64,000 bases of DNA. Origin: Rhodospirillales bacterium (lineage in GTDB: Bacteria; Pseudomonadota; Alphaproteobacteria; ATCC43930; CGMCC-115725). The position numbers and the translations under genes were made by a program. Shown here one piece after another: positions 60,699 through 64,000 of this stretch (its first letter is position 1; each line of letters begins with the position of its first letter). The notes under the pieces were generated by a model that searched no databases, was not told the origin of the DNA, and saw only the letters and a program-made list of their open reading frames with translations. Where the stretch lies: NCBI GenBank assembly GCA_028288725.1, contig JAQGIC010000008.1:1-64000 (forward strand), given 5' to 3'.

Positions 60699-61151
60699 AT
60701 GGCATCGACGCAGCACGACCTTGATATCCTCAACAATCTGATCGAGGTGACGCTCGACAGCGCGCACGGTTACGAGGATGCCGCCAAGGATACGCGCAAC
60801 CCGTATTTCAAGACGCTGTTCGGCAAGCGCGCGATCGAGCGCAAGCAGGTCACGGCCGAACTGCAGACCGAGGTGCGCCGCCTGCTGGGCGGCAAGCCGG
60901 CCCAGTCGGGCACGACCGCCGGCAAGGCCCACCGCGCCTTCATGAACCTGAAGGCCGCCGTCACCGGCAGCGACAAGGGCATCGTCAATTCGGTCGAATC
61001 CGGCGAGGATCATATCAAGAAGGAATATGACGAGGCGCTGGCCGATCAGGCTCTGTCCATGCCGGCACTCGACCTGGTGCGTCGCATGTATGTCTCCATC
61101 CGAGCCGGACATGACGAGATGCGCGAGTTGAAGCACCATATGGAAGTCTAA
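60699..61151 (+). CDS. PA2169-family four-helix-bundle protein
   Basis: LDILNNLIEVTLDSAHGYEDAAKDTRNPYFKTLFGKRAIERKQ. Confidence 0.88.
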   Translation: MASTQHDLDILNNLIEVTLDSAHGYEDAAKDTRNPYFKTLFGKRAIERKQVTAELQTEVRRLLGGKPAQSGTTAGKAHRAFMNLKAAVTGSDKGIVNSVESGEDHIKKEYDEALADQALSMPALDLVRRMYVSIRAGHDEMRELKHHMEV

Positions 61152-61208
61152 GCGTTTAAAGCGTACGGCGGCGGATACGACACCCTCGGTGTCGGCCGCC
61201 GCCAAGCG

Positions 61209-61655
61209 TCACCGTCCCCGCTTCGCGGCCAGGATATCGGCGAAGAAGCCCCGGACGGTCTCGACCGCGCGCAACCCGTCATGCGCCATCCCGGCGACGA
61301 GATCGAATTGCACTGCGATGCCGGCCGCCACGAACGAGCGGCGCAGGTTGCCCGGCCGTTCCAGCCGGGTCTTGCCGGCGCCGTTGGCGCCGGGCGTCGA
61401 ATGCTTGCCGCCCTCGCGGTGGGTGATTTCCCAGGTTTCCAGATCGGCACCGCCGACGACCATCTACACCTGGACTTTCGCCATGGTATCCGGATCGACC
61501 GCGATGCCGAAGCGCGCCTGAACATCGCGCGTGCCGACCCACCAATCGCGCGTCAGATCCAATAGCGTGACGGAGCCCGGCGCCCCGATCGAGGCCGCCC
61601 AGAGCCGGTCCGGATGCAGCATCAGGAAGCGATGGGTTTTGGTGCCGGGTCTTCA
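61209..61655 (-). pseudogene. Alpha/beta hydrolase remnant with internal TAG (61464-61466)
   Basis: GTKTHRFLMLHPDRLWAASIGAPGSVTLLD...DTMAKVQV*MVVGGADLETWEITHREGGKH... same frame through the stop. Confidence 0.7.
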
Positions 61656-61970
61656 CGGCGTGGTGCTGACCTCAAGCGTGACGCGCGACCCGCCACAAGA
61701 CCCGGGCAGCGTCTTCGCGATCGATCTCAGCCGCATCACTCTGCCCACGCTCTTGATCAATCATCGCGACGATGGCTGCTTCGTGGCCGTCCCGGCCGAC
61801 GCCCCCCGGCTGCTGGAGGCCTTGTCCCGGGCGCCGGCCAAGCAGGCGCTGCTCTATGACGGGGCGCCCCCGGCCCGCACCAGGTGTGCGAAGCCCTGTC
61901 GGTCCACGGCTACTACGGCATCGAGCCCCAGGTCGTGATCGGTATCGCGGATTGGATTGCGCAGCATTGA
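61656..61970 (+). pseudogene. Alpha/beta hydrolase C-terminal remnant, frameshifted
   Basis: GVVLTSSVTRDPPQDPGSVFAIDLSRITLPTLLINHRDDGCF...LLYDG then frame change to GAPGPHQVCEALSVHGYYGIEPQVVIGIADWIAQH*. Confidence 0.7.
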
Positions 61971-62064
61971 GCGCGGTATCCTTGTCGGCAACGCCGCCAA
62001 CCGGCTAGTCTGGCACGCCAAAAAACGGCCGACCGGCCGAATGATAAAAACAGGGAGGACCTCG

Positions 62065-63261
62065 ATGTCCGCATTCACCAAAGCCTTGACCATGGCTGGG
62101 CTTGGCCTGGCATTGCTGACGCCGCTCGACGCCGGAGCCGACCTGCTCGTCGTCGCCAATGACGAAAAGCTGGTCTGGGACGATGCCGGCAAGCCGGTCT
62201 ACAAGGCGCCGGGCAATGACACGGTCACGATCCTGGATCTGGCCAAGCCGGCGCGGCCGGTGACGATCGCGACGTTCAAGCTGGAGAACACCGTGATCGG
62301 CCCGCCGACCAATCTCGCCATCACGCCGGACCAGCATCTGGCGCTGGTCGCCAATTCGCTGCATTGGATCGATGACGGCGCCGGCGGCTGGAAGGGCGTG
62401 CCCGATACCAAGCTCTATGTCATCGACCTTGCCGCCAAGCCGGCAGTGCAAATGGCGACGATCGAGGTCGGCAAGCAGCCGTCGGGCCTCGCCATCAACC
62501 GCAAGGGCGACCTGTGCCTGATCGCCAACCGCGTCGACAATACCGTGAGCGTGCTGTCGATCTCGGGCAAGGAGGTGAAACTGATCGACACGGTGGCACT
62601 CGCCGCTGCCGGCGCGCCCAATGAACAGCTGGCAGCCATCGCGATCACGCCCGACGGCAAACAGGCGCTCGTGGTCAAGGCGGCAACCGGCAAGGTGGCG
62701 CTCCTGAAGATCGACGGGCAGAAGGTGACCTATGCCAATTACGACATGAACGTCGGCATCTTCCCCTACAACGTCAAGATCCCGCCCGGCGGCCAGATCG
62801 GCATCGTCAACGTCAACGGCAATGGCGGCGCGTCCGACGGCCAGGTCGACACGGTCGCGATCGTCGACATGAAGGCAAACCCGCCCCATGTGATTGATCA
62901 GGTCGTCGTTGGCGATGGACCCGAAGGCCTTGCGGTCAGCCCGACCGGCAAGCTCGCCGTCTCGGTCATCCTCGACGGCGCCGGCAACGTGCCCAAGGCC
63001 GCGTTCTTCCATCACGGCCATTCCTATCTCGCCATCCTGAAGCTCGACGGCAAGAAAGTGACCAAGGTCGGCGAGGCACCGGTCGGCCAGCTGGCCGAAG
63101 GCATCGCGTTCAGCGCCGACGGCAGATATCTCTACGTCGGCAACTATCTCGACGCCGATATCGCCGTGTTCAAGGTCGAGGGCACCAAGCTGACCAAGCT
63201 CGGCGCCAACCTCAGGACGCCGGGCCAGCATCCGGCGGCGATGCGGGGCAGCACGCCTTAA
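62065..63261 (+). CDS. Secreted YncE-like beta-propeller protein
   Basis: Signal peptide; repeated motifs TILDLAKPARP, SGLAINRKGDLCLIANRVDNTVSVL, AEGIAFSADGRYLYVGNYLDADIAV. Confidence 0.82.
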   Translation: MSAFTKALTMAGLGLALLTPLDAGADLLVVANDEKLVWDDAGKPVYKAPGNDTVTILDLAKPARPVTIATFKLENTVIGPPTNLAITPDQHLALVANSLHWIDDGAGGWKGVPDTKLYVIDLAAKPAVQMATIEVGKQPSGLAINRKGDLCLIANRVDNTVSVLSISGKEVKLIDTVALAAAGAPNEQLAAIAITPDGKQALVVKAATGKVALLKIDGQKVTYANYDMNVGIFPYNVKIPPGGQIGIVNVNGNGGASDGQVDTVAIVDMKANPPHVIDQVVVGDGPEGLAVSPTGKLAVSVILDGAGNVPKAAFFHHGHSYLAILKLDGKKVTKVGEAPVGQLAEGIAFSADGRYLYVGNYLDADIAVFKVEGTKLTKLGANLRTPGQHPAAMRGSTP

Positions 63262-63264
63262 ATC

Positions 63265-63297
63265 TCATCCCTCTCCCGCCGTTCGCGGGAAAGGGAT
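63265..63297. terminator. Hairpin CATCCCTCTCCCGC-N5-GCGGGAAAGGGATG between convergent genes
   Basis: Direct reading. Confidence 0.6.
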
Positions 63298-63302
63298 GCC
63301 CG

Positions 63303-63929
63303 TCACGCGCCGAACTCGTCCAACACCGCCTGCGGCAGCGGTTCGTCGAAATCGTCGCCGAGTTCCGTCACGCCCCGCGCATTCGCCGGCGAGCGGGGGA
63401 TGACGTGTAAGATCCGCTGCACTCGCTCCATCACGCTTCCCGGTGCGATCCGGATGCAGCGATAGCCGAACGCGCGATAGGTCTCCTCATGGACCCGCTC
63501 GAAGCGCAACGCGTCTTCGAAGCTGATCCGCCGCGCCTCGGTCGCCGTGCAGAAACCCAGATTGTCGATGAAGAACACGTCGGCCTCATAGACGCGCTCG
63601 CGCTCGATCCGCGCCATCTCTTCAATCAACGAGATCGACGGTGAATAGCCCAGGAACAGAGCGAGCGCGTAGGTGCAGACCGGCGAGCGGTCGAAGAACT
63701 GCACAGGCGTCGGTAGGCCGGCCATGCGTTCCTGGCGCCGGCGCTGCAGCGTTGCGATCCGGTCGATGAAATCCGGTTGGCGCTAGGGTTCGGCGATGCC
63801 TTCGACTTGGTCGAGCGCAATGATATCGGTCGCCGCCTCCTCGACGACGGCGTGCCCCAGCACCTCCAGCCGGCGGACGATGGATGTCTTCCCGGCGCCG
63901 GGCGTGCCGGTCAGGATGTAGCGGCGCAT
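63303..63929 (-). pseudogene. AAA-type ATPase gene interrupted by in-frame TAG (63783-63785)
   Basis: MRRYILTGTPGAGKTSIVRRLEVLGHAVVEEAATDIIALDQVEGIAEP*RQPDFIDRIATLQRRRQERM... frame intact on both sides. Confidence 0.75.
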
Positions 63930-64000
63930 GGAGTTCCCTTTGCTCTGCGGGGACGGCGGAGTCCGACTGCACTTACGCCGCCAACGCGCCCCGCTCGTCG

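Overview
GC-rich alphaproteobacterial-type chromosomal window. Main blocks: (1) ~1-13.5 kb, an aerobic cobalamin locus (cobB, cobG, cobH, fused cobI-cobJ, cobK, cobM, cobE, cobL, cobO, cobN, cobW) with a cobalamin riboswitch upstream of cobW. (2) ~13.5-44.3 kb, a large purine uptake and catabolism region: nucleoside hydrolase, cupin, two TonB-dependent receptors, NifS-like protein, guanine deaminase, xdhC/B/A, HIU hydrolase, OHCU decarboxylase, PuuE allantoinase, adenine deaminase, AMP nucleosidase, two LysR regulators, an FAD oxidoreductase and a BMP-type ABC importer. (3) cysD-cysNC sulfate activation. (4) ~48.6-61 kb, miscellaneous and stress-type genes (SNF2-like helicase, SLT/SPOR, OYE, MFS, topoisomerase IB, DUF2934, PfpI, KGG, PA2169 family). 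(5) a 3' end with decayed genes. The strongest unexplained signal is regulatory. Three transcription units of the purine region (TonB receptor 1, TonB receptor 2, the BMP ABC importer) each carry a near-consensus sigma-54 -24/-12 promoter. Each promoter is preceded by the same two-part enhancer-like module: a GTTGC-N7-GCAAC palindrome, then ~11 bp later a GCAGATC..GC(A)RCCTGCC element. The two TonB genes also share a conserved leader element. No sigma-54 activator is encoded in the window, so this looks like an undescribed sigma-54 purine-scavenging regulon with an unlinked activator. Coordinates were read by eye and the provided ORF track; no searches were run.
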